DNA of 64,000 nt from Bacteroides caecigallinarum (GTDB lineage Bacteria; Bacteroidota; Bacteroidia; Bacteroidales; Bacteroidaceae), in NCBI RefSeq assembly GCF_021531075.1, contig NZ_JADYTJ010000002.1, forward strand, positions 62,001 through 126,000, given 5' to 3'. Positions 1 through 7,542 of the stretch are shown here, piece by piece. Under the pieces are notes generated by a model, which was not told where the DNA came from, searched no databases, and worked only from the letters and a program-made list of their open reading frames with translations. Numbering within the stretch: the stretch's first letter is position 1; each line of letters opens with the position of its first letter. The translations under genes and the position numbers were made by a program.

Positions 1-585
1 AGCCTTGCTCAATTTGTCTGCCTTTTCGAGGTTCATGCAAGTGAAATAGTTATTTCCCTTTGTGATTTCTTTCTGGTTCTTGTCATACAGCGAGTAGCTT
101 ACAAAGTGGAAAAGTGTTCGTAAAGGCTTTTCCTGCCATTTCAAATAGTGCTGATTCAAGAACAGTACATAGTCTGCATTTGAGGCATCAATTAGTCGAT
201 GATATTCATTATTGTCGATACTGCTGAGGTCGATATATCTTTCTTCCTCCTCCCCTTTCAGCTGAATGTCGTCTATGATTTCGTTTATCTCGGATGAAAC
301 AACCGGGGAAACAAACGTATAATCCTTGTCTTTGTTTGACTGGATAATGTTGTTTGTGATAATCTTGTTATAAGTGTAACTGATACTGTCGGTTGGTATG
401 CCTGTTTCTTCTGTAATCATACTTTGTGGAAAGTAGTTTGAGTTTACGTTATCCAGACCGATGACAAGTACCTTCTTGGTAGAAACATTGCTGTTTTCGT
501 TTACATAGTCTTCTGCATTTGCAGATAGTGAGAGTCCCAATACAGATAATCCAAAAATAATACCTTTGAAAATTGTTGTTATCAT
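1..585 (-). CDS. Secreted protein of unknown function, N-terminal part
   Basis: The minus strand is open from an ATG at 585 to the left edge (195 codons), so the C-terminus lies outside the window. The start has an AAAGAG purine stretch just upstream. Residues 1-23 form a signal peptide (MITTIFKGIIFGLSVLGLSL then SANA), with cleavage expected after ANA; there is no lipobox cysteine. The mature part opens with a beta-rich stretch (KKVLVIGLDNVNSNYF) and later has acidic and aromatic segments (RYIDLSSIDNNEYHRLIDAS, YVLFLNQHYLKWQ). I do not recognise a family. An IS1182-family element ends about 30 bp upstream of the start, so the native promoter is probably displaced. Confidence 0.75.
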   Translation of the reverse strand, partial: MITTIFKGIIFGLSVLGLSLSANAEDYVNENSNVSTKKVLVIGLDNVNSNYFPQSMITEETGIPTDSISYTYNKIITNNIIQSNKDKDYTFVSPVVSSEINEIIDDIQLKGEEEERYIDLSSIDNNEYHRLIDASNADYVLFLNQHYLKWQEKPLRTLFHFVSYSLYDKNQKEITKGNNYFTCMNLEKADKLSKA

Positions 586-617
586 CTCTTTCAAGTTTTA
601 ATTTCACGATACAAAAA

Positions 618-648
618 GAGGCTGTCTCAAAATACTTTGAGATGGCCT
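618..648. repeat. Left end of IS1182 element: terminal repeat plus hairpin
   Basis: GGCTGTCTCAAA (620-631) pairs with TTTGAGATGGCC (636-647), giving a 12-bp stem with two G-U wobbles and a 4-base loop. The outer arm is the terminal inverted repeat. The fold could block transcription entering from outside and may contribute to transposase recognition. Confidence 0.7.
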
Positions 649-759
649 TTTTTGTGTCTTCAAAAAAATCGGACAAGTCCTAACTTCGCTCAGCCAGAAC
701 TTGCCCGTTTCCCTAATTTTTTGTATCTTAGGGAATCAAGTTTAGATATCCCAAAGATA

Positions 760-2271
760 ATGTTTAAAAGTTACACATCCAACGATAATCTGCTTTTACC
801 TCCATGTTTAGGCGATTTTATTCCCCAGAACGATCCGGTCCGGGTTGTTCACCGTATCATTGAACAGATAAACCTTGAAGAACTTTACCGCAGGTATTCT
901 CCTAAAGGCTGTTCTGCATACCATCCTCGCATGATGCTTCAGATTCTTGTCTATGCTTATTTGCGTAATATCTATTCCAGCCGTCGCATCGAAGAGTTCT
1001 GTCGCAATGACATCCGCTTCATGTGGCTTACCGGCAATGTGACCCCTGACCATAATACCATCAACCGTTTTCGCAGCAGCCGGCTGAAGGATGTACTCAA
1101 GACAATATTTGCCACCATCGTGAAGTTCCTCGTGGCGGAAGGTTTTGTAAGTCTGGATGTTGCCTGTACCGACGGAACGAAGATAGAGGCGGACGCCAAC
1201 CGTTATACGTTCGTCTGGGGCAAGTCCATACATACGCGCATATCCAGAATCGCAGAACAGCTTGAAGAGATATGGCAGTACGCCGAGTCCGTCACCAAGC
1301 AGGAACTGCGTGATTCCGCTCCCCTTACATATCAGGATATCACCCCGGAGAAAGTGGAAAAGGCACTCGGGCAGATAGATGATGCCCTGAATGGAGTGGG
1401 CGCGGACAGAAAAATGAAAGCGAAGGTTAGGCGTGTAAGGAAGTCTTGGCCTGAACAGCTCAGGAAATATGAATCACAGGGAAAGATACTTGACGGACGC
1501 AACAGCTACTCAAAGACAGACAACGATGCAACTTTCATGCGCATGAAAGAGGACCATATGAAGAACGGACAACTAAAACCCGGATATAACTCCCAAATCA
1601 GTACCAATAAACAATTCATTCTGAACTATACTCTCCATCAGTGTGCGGGAGATACCTCCACCTATCCTCTGCATATGGATGATTTCCATTCCCTTTACGG
1701 CAGATACCCTGACGTATCTGTCTGTGATGCAGGATACGGAAGTGAAGAGAACTATCTGTATGCTTTCAAACATGGCATTGAAACTTTCATTAAGTACAAT
1801 TATTTTCATAAGGAACAGAAAAGGAACTTCAGAAACGACCCGTTTCTGTCTGCCAACTTTTATTATAATGAGGAAAATGATGGTATGTACTGTCCTATGG
1901 GTCAGAGAATGGAAAGACTCTCCGATGTAAGGCGCGTAACAGACAACGGTTTTGTGCAGACAATATCAAGATACAGGGCACGCAACTGCAAGGATTGCCC
2001 GTTAAGATGCCGGTGCCATAAAAGTAGCTCGGAAAGGATTGTACAGGTAAATCACCGTCTGAGAAAAATCAAGGAAAGAGAACGTGAAAAACTACTTTCT
2101 GATGAAGGTCTGAAATATCGCAGTCAGCGACCACAGGATGTAGAAGCTGTATTTGGAAACCTCAAGAACAACAAACACTTCAAGAGGTTCCATCTTCGTG
2201 GACTTAAGAAGGTTGAAATTGAGTTTGGCCTGCTGGCAATAGCGCATAATCTTGCTAAAGTAGCCTCTTAG
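760..2271 (+). CDS. IS1182-family DDE transposase
   Basis: This gene encodes the transposase that catalyses movement of the surrounding insertion sequence. The ATG at 760 (503 residues; MFKSYTSNDNLLLPP) is preferred over the longer open frame from 637, because the upstream codons overlap the terminal repeat and read as low-complexity sequence. The N-terminal domain (PVRVVHRIIEQINLEELYRR ... SCPA-like FRNDIRFMWLTG region) is typical of the family. The DDE residues are visible as D in CTDGTKIEADANRY, D in VCDAGYGSEENYLY and E in RPQDVEAVFGNLKNNKHFKR. A cysteine cluster (NCKDCPLRCRCH) precedes the last motif, as in other IS1182 enzymes. The reading frame is intact. Confidence 0.93.
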   Translation: MFKSYTSNDNLLLPPCLGDFIPQNDPVRVVHRIIEQINLEELYRRYSPKGCSAYHPRMMLQILVYAYLRNIYSSRRIEEFCRNDIRFMWLTGNVTPDHNTINRFRSSRLKDVLKTIFATIVKFLVAEGFVSLDVACTDGTKIEADANRYTFVWGKSIHTRISRIAEQLEEIWQYAESVTKQELRDSAPLTYQDITPEKVEKALGQIDDALNGVGADRKMKAKVRRVRKSWPEQLRKYESQGKILDGRNSYSKTDNDATFMRMKEDHMKNGQLKPGYNSQISTNKQFILNYTLHQCAGDTSTYPLHMDDFHSLYGRYPDVSVCDAGYGSEENYLYAFKHGIETFIKYNYFHKEQKRNFRNDPFLSANFYYNEENDGMYCPMGQRMERLSDVRRVTDNGFVQTISRYRARNCKDCPLRCRCHKSSSERIVQVNHRLRKIKEREREKLLSDEGLKYRSQRPQDVEAVFGNLKNNKHFKRFHLRGLKKVEIEFGLLAIAHNLAKVAS

Positions 2272-2382
2272 GAGGCTTATGGTAACAAAAAAACAGTTTG
2301 AGAAGGTGAAATCTTCAAAAGTAAGCTTATAAATTAATCTTTAAAGAAAAATCCAAAGGACTTCAATACGGAATGAAACAAC

Positions 2383-2418
2383 AGAGGCTATCTCAAGTTC
2401 ATTTTGAGACAGCCTCTT
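2383..2418. repeat. Right end of IS1182 element: terminal repeat plus hairpin
   Basis: AGAGGCTATCTCAA (2383-2396) pairs with TTGAGACAGCCTCT (2404-2417) around a 7-base loop, with one non-Watson-Crick position. The outer arm is the right terminal inverted repeat. The hairpin can also act as a terminator for the transposase transcript. Confidence 0.7.
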
Positions 2419-2657
2419 AATTCAGGCCTGGTTCCTATAGAGGTACTTTTTCAGTGCCCTCGAACAATCAGAACGCTATTTTTTCAAAAGCCTCGACTCC
2501 GAAGAAAATTTATTACCATCAATATTGCGGCAGTCGGCTTTTGGCAAAGATACCTTATTGAAAGACCTAATTTAAATGTTACTATTGTGCCAAGATGTTG
2601 TCTGATATTGCTTTCTAACAACCTAACGTATTATTATGTGTGTTTTTGACCTGGTAA
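2419..2657. other. Intergenic region right of the IS1182 element
   Basis: This 239-bp stretch lies between the IS end and the stop codon of the next minus-strand gene. Before the insertion it was probably part of the upstream region of the gene at 1-585. A plus-strand open frame runs from inside the IS end to 2649 but has no start of its own and resembles no family I know. I see no convincing promoter or terminator. Confidence 0.4.
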
Positions 2658-3539
2658 TTATAAAATTATTTTGGAAATTTTATTACCTTGACGGCGGATG
2701 AATACGCCGTTTTCAGGCTTGTTTACACCGATGCCATGAAGATTGAAGTACTCGACAGGTGCGTTATCGCTGTCGATGTCAATGTCCTTGATTGAGACAG
2801 TGCTATCTGATTTAAGCAAGAGCTGGTCAAGGATGAAACGGACAGCCTGGATAGTGAGACCGTTGGCTTTAAGTTTGTCGATATACTCCTGTTTAAGGGT
2901 CAGTGAGATGCTGTTGGTGGTATGGCTGAATTCCTCTGGATTAACGTCAGTGTTGATTTCAATGCCGCCCCAACTGCCAAAGAGAAGCTTGATGTAAGGA
3001 TTGTCACTATCAGAAATCATGAATACAAGTTTGTCTCCGGCTTCGGCTTCTGAAAACAATGATGCCGGTAAATCAATGCTTCCAAATTCTTTAAAGCTTT
3101 TCGGCCCGACCCAGATAGCGTTTTCATCGACAGTTATTTCTGACGGGACATAGGCTATTTCGATTATTGAAACTCCATAACCGAAGGGCAAAAATCCATA
3201 CTCCTTCATTGTGGTTACCTGTGACTTGATCAATGCGGATTGAGCAGTCACAGGATTTTCACCTTCAAGAGGAAAACTGAGCAAATCTGTCCATCCGTCA
3301 ACAGGTTTGTCATAACATAATTTCAATATGGCTCCCTCCTGCATATTCAAGCGTATCTCGATTTTGCCTCCGACCATAAATTCGGTGCAGGACTCGGGGC
3401 TGATATTAATACCTCCGTTACTCCAGCTAAGGCTGACGCCTTCAGGTGCTTCGGATTGCCAAAGAATGACACGCTCTGATGCTGAGAGTTGAATGAGTGC
3501 TGACAGGACAGCAACACATGAAAGTAAACGTCTAATCAT
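2658..3539 (-). CDS. Secreted two-module accessory protein of the PUL, function unknown
   Basis: 293 residues with a signal peptide (about 1-21, ending LSASE). The mature protein appears to hold two related beta-sandwich modules (about 22-135 and 140-250). Each ends in a similar segment: IKSQVTTMKEYGFLPFGYGV in the first and LKQEYIDKLKANGLTIQAVR in the second. Such segments occur in carbohydrate-binding jelly-roll modules attached to Bacteroidales glycoside hydrolases, so glycan binding is inferred, not shown. The last 32 residues (VEYFNLHGIGV ... IRRQGNKISKIIL) form the short C-terminal tail common on secreted proteins of Prevotella and Muribaculaceae relatives. It lies 299 bp downstream of the PUL operon behind a strong hairpin and has its own -7 box, so it is probably a separate transcript. 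Confidence 0.7.
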   Translation of the reverse strand: MIRRLLSCVAVLSALIQLSASERVILWQSEAPEGVSLSWSNGGINISPESCTEFMVGGKIEIRLNMQEGAILKLCYDKPVDGWTDLLSFPLEGENPVTAQSALIKSQVTTMKEYGFLPFGYGVSIIEIAYVPSEITVDENAIWVGPKSFKEFGSIDLPASLFSEAEAGDKLVFMISDSDNPYIKLLFGSWGGIEINTDVNPEEFSHTTNSISLTLKQEYIDKLKANGLTIQAVRFILDQLLLKSDSTVSIKDIDIDSDNAPVEYFNLHGIGVNKPENGVFIRRQGNKISKIIL

Positions 3540-3591
3540 ATATAGTTAAGGTTTTAGTAGGTTTCGTGATAAAAAGTTTAGATTGAGGCCA

Positions 3592-3599
3592 CAAATTTA
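3592..3599 (-). promoter_or_regulatory. Candidate -7 box for the two-module protein gene
   Basis: TAAATTTG on the minus strand fits the Bacteroidetes -7 consensus TAnnTTTG exactly and lies 52 bp before the start codon at 3539. No good -33 TTTG was found at the expected spacing. Confidence 0.4.
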
Positions 3600-3753
3600 A
3601 GCATACTTTTTTTACGCATGAGATACTGTTATGTCTTCGTGATATGACGTTTTTGTACTATGATTCGAATAAAAGCGATTATGATACAAATTGAAACTTA
3701 TGAAATCGAAATTGGTACAAACCGATAAAATACACTTTGACTGACGATACAAT

Positions 3754-3796
3754 GAGAGCCCGACTTTCAACCTGTTTTTTTGAAAGTCGGGCTCTC
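3754..3796. terminator. 16-bp perfect hairpin at the end of the PUL operon
   Basis: GAGAGCCCGACTTTCA (3754-3769) is perfectly complementary to 3781-3796, with an 11-base loop. It lies 43 bp after the stop of the DUF4038 gene. No uninterrupted T-run follows on the minus strand (ATTGTATCG), so it may stabilise the mRNA 3' end or act as a weak terminator. The rest of the 3540-3838 gap is AT-rich upstream region of the next gene. Confidence 0.65.
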
Positions 3797-3838
3797 CGTA
3801 TTGTATTTTTCCGTATTGTGGGAAGGTATCAATAACTG

Positions 3839-5359
3839 TTAGCTATTGACCGCCGTCACAATTATAGCCATATAGGGACGTTCTGCTATCGGGACAAGCG
3901 AGCGGCCGCGGAAAGTTCCTTCAACCGGGGTTATTTTCATATTCCAGGTGTCAATAAGTGCAATTTTATAATCCGTATCATCTGGAAGTTCGAGAACCAT
4001 CTGACAATGGATGTCACGTCCGGTATAAATCAGAAACCATTTATTGTCGGAACCGAGAGTAGGATAGTTCTGCCATCCGGTTATCTCTTTTACCGGTTTT
4101 ATGTCTTTAGGCGATTTTTCAAGAATTTCTTTCAGGAAGCCTATGCGTTGCGGACTTTCACCTTTTAAGATTCCTCCTTTTGACCACCAGAGCACTTCAT
4201 CTGACTTTTCAGGAGCTACGGAACCGTCGGAAAGCAACACTTCTCCGTGTCCGACAAAGCCGCCGGCAAGAAATCCGTTCCAGAACTTCTGAACCATTTC
4301 CTCTGCCGAAAGTGTTCCCCATATCCAGGGGATATTTCCTTCATAGCGACATTCATCATAAATGACCGGTTTGCCATATTCGCGGCAGATGTTGCCGGCG
4401 TTGTCGGTGTCCGGAGCCTGAATACTGACATGAGTTACATTACTGTCATTATGGTCATATAGTTTCACGCCATTATGAATACTCCGCAGATGATTGTAGG
4501 GGTCATTTTCAGCAAAAAATTCCAAGTGATGTTTCCAGTCGTCCACCGTATAAGCTTCCATGAAATCATATTCATTCGCCATGCTCCACCAGACATTTTT
4601 ATAAGCCCCGAGGCGGGAGATTAGATACTGCATATAGCGGTCACGGTCAGCGAGGCCAATGGAACTGAAGCCCCAACGGTCGTATGGGTGAAAGACTATT
4701 ATATCTGCTTCAATTCCGAGGCTGTCAAGCGAGGAAATGCACTGTTCGATGTTTCTGAAATATTCCGGAGTCAACTGTGAGAAATCCCATTGACCTACGG
4801 AGCCTTTGAAGGGATAAATTTCAGGTTCGTTCCGGTTCCAGTCATAGCTTTTCGGGAAAACGCACATCCGCAACTTGTTGAAACAACTTTTGCCGAGGGT
4901 CTCAAGTGTCTGTCGGCGCAGTTCTGATGGCTGATGGACCCAGGCATAGCAGGTCGTTCCTACCGGAATATATCTTGAACCATCAGCATAAACGAAATTC
5001 GTAGAGTCAACTCTGACAAGTCCGTGATTGTCAGCACTTGCTGTCACACACACGAACGAGCCTTTCTTCTCTTTGCGGTTTATGCCGTCAAAGCTTATAC
5101 GATATTTCCACAATCCTGTTTTGTGCGGCATGAAACGGACTCTGTACACATCATCTCCGTCATAAAAACCTTTGACATTGACTGTGTCGGCGCCGTTTAT
5201 GAAAGTAGCTTTGACCGTAACATCGTCAAAGGGGTTTCCCTTGACCTTCAAGTGGAATGGGAGTTCAAATATTTTCCATTGTTCGACCCTGTCGTTAGCG
5301 CGGACCTCTCCGAAAAGTAATGACAGCGCCATGGTCAGGAATATGATATTGATTCTCAT
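3839..5359 (-). CDS. DUF5060/DUF4038 apiosidase-like glycoside hydrolase
   Basis: 506 residues with a signal peptide (about 1-21, ending EVRA), so a periplasmic or surface enzyme. Domains in order: DUF5060 beta-sandwich (about 25-100; VEQWKIFELPFHLKVKGNPF), a DUF4038 TIM barrel (about 108-400) and a C-terminal beta domain of DUF5605 type (about 415-505). The barrel shows the two glutamates expected for a clan-A retaining enzyme: Glu263 in WSMANEYDF (acid/base) and Glu336 in IYDECRYEG (nucleophile). Relatives include GH140 apiosidases and many uncharacterised PUL enzymes, so the exact substrate is unknown. It is the last gene of the enzyme cluster, 34 bp after the GH43 gene, and is likely co-transcribed with it. 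Confidence 0.85.
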   Translation of the reverse strand: MRINIIFLTMALSLLFGEVRANDRVEQWKIFELPFHLKVKGNPFDDVTVKATFINGADTVNVKGFYDGDDVYRVRFMPHKTGLWKYRISFDGINRKEKKGSFVCVTASADNHGLVRVDSTNFVYADGSRYIPVGTTCYAWVHQPSELRRQTLETLGKSCFNKLRMCVFPKSYDWNRNEPEIYPFKGSVGQWDFSQLTPEYFRNIEQCISSLDSLGIEADIIVFHPYDRWGFSSIGLADRDRYMQYLISRLGAYKNVWWSMANEYDFMEAYTVDDWKHHLEFFAENDPYNHLRSIHNGVKLYDHNDSNVTHVSIQAPDTDNAGNICREYGKPVIYDECRYEGNIPWIWGTLSAEEMVQKFWNGFLAGGFVGHGEVLLSDGSVAPEKSDEVLWWSKGGILKGESPQRIGFLKEILEKSPKDIKPVKEITGWQNYPTLGSDNKWFLIYTGRDIHCQMVLELPDDTDYKIALIDTWNMKITPVEGTFRGRSLVPIAERPYMAIIVTAVNS

Positions 5360-5393
5360 ATTGATTTTTTTTGAATAATTATTACGGGTATGA

Positions 5394-7508
5394 TTATTTC
5401 TCAGCCATTACATCTATGATTCCGGCTTCGGTCCATTTAAATACTGTGCCTCCGAGACGGCTTGCCGATGTGCCGGGCCAGTCAGCGGAATAAGGCTCTC
5501 CTGAGGCCGGGTCGAGGCCTACATAGCGATGTGTTTTCAAGGATAGCAACATGAATTGGCCGTGAAGCATATCCTGCCACATAAAAAGGCAGTCATCGGT
5601 TTCTTTTGGTGACAGACGCAGGTCTCCTGACAGACCCAGACCGGCAACTGTTATGAAACCGTTTCCGTTGACGGCTTCAAGAGCCACTTTGCCGTTGCCT
5701 CTGTCGTGGACAATGAAGCGGCAGTTGTCGGTTTCATAATCGGCATCACCCTGCCATACTGACAGAACCATCCGACGGCTGTGGGCCTGCATCCGGTGAT
5801 TGTTTGAAAGATTTGTCAGACTTATGACTTTTCCCAGTGGGATGTTGCGGCTGCGGTCGGCCAGCGGTTCTTCAACAATGAAATCATCGAACTCGGCATA
5901 GCCGCCGTTTTTCCCCAGTCGGTTGAATGCAAACAATGAAATTCTCGCACCCTGAAACGTCTTGGTCTGATAGGGTACCACCAGCCGTTGGCCTATATCC
6001 TGAAATGTCTTTCCATCGGTACTGAAACTGAATTGAGCCCATTCATGCTCGAAATCGCCTGTAAGCCGGAGCTGTATTTTGTGGCTGTCCAGCGGTTTTT
6101 CAATGCTTGTGTCTGTTCCGAGGTCATAATAGCTCAGCAGCGGTTTGCCGTCACGGATTTCAATGCCAATCCATTCGTAAGGAATGTTCATCAACGCCAA
6201 TCCGGCAATATCGCCGTTTTTGAGTTTGTCGGCTTCAAGAGTTACGGTCGATACCGATACCGGTCCGATGCCTCGTTGAGTCAGTGTGTTCTTGGCCCAG
6301 TACAAATTTTTGGCCGGCATAGTGTTCAGGCGCAGTTTCCCTTTTCGTAATGACCATTTGCTGTCATCGGGCAGATGATTCCACTGCCACACAGGCTGAA
6401 GTCTGCCATTGTCAAAGTTATCGCTACGGCAGTAAGGAGCATGAGGAGTGACCGAAGCGGAAACAGAAGGTTTTAGCCAAGTCCGGGGTGAGCGGCCGAG
6501 ATTGCCAGGCAGGCCGAAATAGGGCCATCCGTCAACCCATGTGACCGGCGAAAGGCAGGTCGTGCGCCCCACGGCCAGAAAATCGAGCATCGAAAATCCC
6601 CACCAGTCACCGTTTTCAAGCTGTACGATACCTCCTTGATGGAGAGTGGCACAACCCATTTTGTCGGCATTCGGTTTGACTGTTTTCAGAGACCATTTCC
6701 CCGGTTCGGGCATTGCGCCGTCCATAGGTATATCCACGGCCCATGTTGAGTGTTCTGTTCCCATAGTCTCTCGGCAGCTTATGACCCGGGTTTCATAAGG
6801 CCCTTCAAGTTTGTCGGCGCGGGCACACATCATACGCCCCATGGGCGAATAGTCAGCACTGATGATGTAGTATTTCCCATCAATTTTGTAGAAATGGTGT
6901 CCCTCGCCCATGGCATTGCCGCGTTCAATCAGGCAGAAGTCACTGTTATCGACATAGCCGCTGAAATCCGGTTTGATTTCGATACAGTGCACTTCATCAT
7001 AACCGTAGATGGCATATATCCGTCCGTTGTCAAACAGGACAGACAGGTCATGTATGGCTCCTCCCATATTATAATGTGTCCACGGACCTTTGGGGTCCTC
7101 CGACACGTAAACCTGCATACCTATTCCGTTGATGTTTGAAAATATGTAGAATTTGCCGTCATGATAGCGTATGCAAGGAGCCCATATACCCTGGCCATAG
7201 GCTTCTTTCCCGTTTTCAAGCCGGAATCGGTCATCATCAATGTCAATACGGTCAAACGCGTAACTGCAGAAGTCCCAGTTGACAAGGTCTTTAGACTCCA
7301 GCACCACAAGGCCCGGATTACAGTGCATGGTTGTTCCCACTAAATAGAATGAATCGCCTACGCGGATTATGTCAGGGTCTGAAAACTCGTCATAGAATAA
7401 CGGATTTGTGTATGTGCCGTTACCATTATCTGCGGTCCACGATAACTGTTGCCCGTTCATGCTCAGAAGTGTCATGAGGAACAGTGTCAGAATCATTATT
7501 TTTTTCAT
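5394..7508 (-). CDS. GH43 (subfamily 12-like) arabinofuranosidase/xylosidase with C-terminal modules
   Basis: 704 residues with a signal peptide (about 1-19, ending SMNG). The five-bladed propeller (about 28-330) carries the GH43 acidic triad: Asp44 in EFSDPDIIRVG (base), Asp in GAIHDLSVLFDNG (pKa modulator) and Glu in NAMGEGHHFYKIDGKYY (acid). The GEGHHFYK and HSTWAVDIP style fits subfamily 12, whose members remove arabinose or xylose side chains. A concanavalin-like GH43_C2 domain follows (about 360-555). A further domain of about 135 residues (565-700; SNNHRMQAHSRRMVLSVWQG, GNGFITVAG, KTHRYVGLDPASG) looks like a fascin or beta-trefoil fold and may bind sugar. It is spaced 34 bp from the genes on both sides, within the enzyme tail of the PUL. 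Confidence 0.88.
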   Translation of the reverse strand: MKKIMILTLFLMTLLSMNGQQLSWTADNGNGTYTNPLFYDEFSDPDIIRVGDSFYLVGTTMHCNPGLVVLESKDLVNWDFCSYAFDRIDIDDDRFRLENGKEAYGQGIWAPCIRYHDGKFYIFSNINGIGMQVYVSEDPKGPWTHYNMGGAIHDLSVLFDNGRIYAIYGYDEVHCIEIKPDFSGYVDNSDFCLIERGNAMGEGHHFYKIDGKYYIISADYSPMGRMMCARADKLEGPYETRVISCRETMGTEHSTWAVDIPMDGAMPEPGKWSLKTVKPNADKMGCATLHQGGIVQLENGDWWGFSMLDFLAVGRTTCLSPVTWVDGWPYFGLPGNLGRSPRTWLKPSVSASVTPHAPYCRSDNFDNGRLQPVWQWNHLPDDSKWSLRKGKLRLNTMPAKNLYWAKNTLTQRGIGPVSVSTVTLEADKLKNGDIAGLALMNIPYEWIGIEIRDGKPLLSYYDLGTDTSIEKPLDSHKIQLRLTGDFEHEWAQFSFSTDGKTFQDIGQRLVVPYQTKTFQGARISLFAFNRLGKNGGYAEFDDFIVEEPLADRSRNIPLGKVISLTNLSNNHRMQAHSRRMVLSVWQGDADYETDNCRFIVHDRGNGKVALEAVNGNGFITVAGLGLSGDLRLSPKETDDCLFMWQDMLHGQFMLLSLKTHRYVGLDPASGEPYSADWPGTSASRLGGTVFKWTEAGIIDVMAEK

Positions 7509-7542
7509 ATATACTTAAAATTATATCCAAATATATGCTTTG

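Larger units (their letters stand above)
616..2418 (+). mobile_element. IS1182-family insertion sequence, intact
   Basis: A perfect 17-bp terminal inverted repeat bounds the element: AAGAGGCTGTCTCAAAA at 616-632 and its reverse complement at 2402-2418. One transposase gene fills the interior. No target duplication could be recognised next to the repeats. Both ends also carry a second, inward inverted copy of the repeat, so each terminus can fold into a hairpin. The transposase has no visible lesion, so the copy may be active. Confidence 0.85.

Noticed and set aside
808-1233. Antisense open frame inside the IS1182 transposase
   Set aside because: No similarity to any accessory IS protein; explained by codon bias of the real gene.
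2404-2649. Plus-strand open frame beginning in the right IS end
   Set aside because: Start lies in the terminal repeat, no ribosome-binding site or family resemblance; treated as non-coding.
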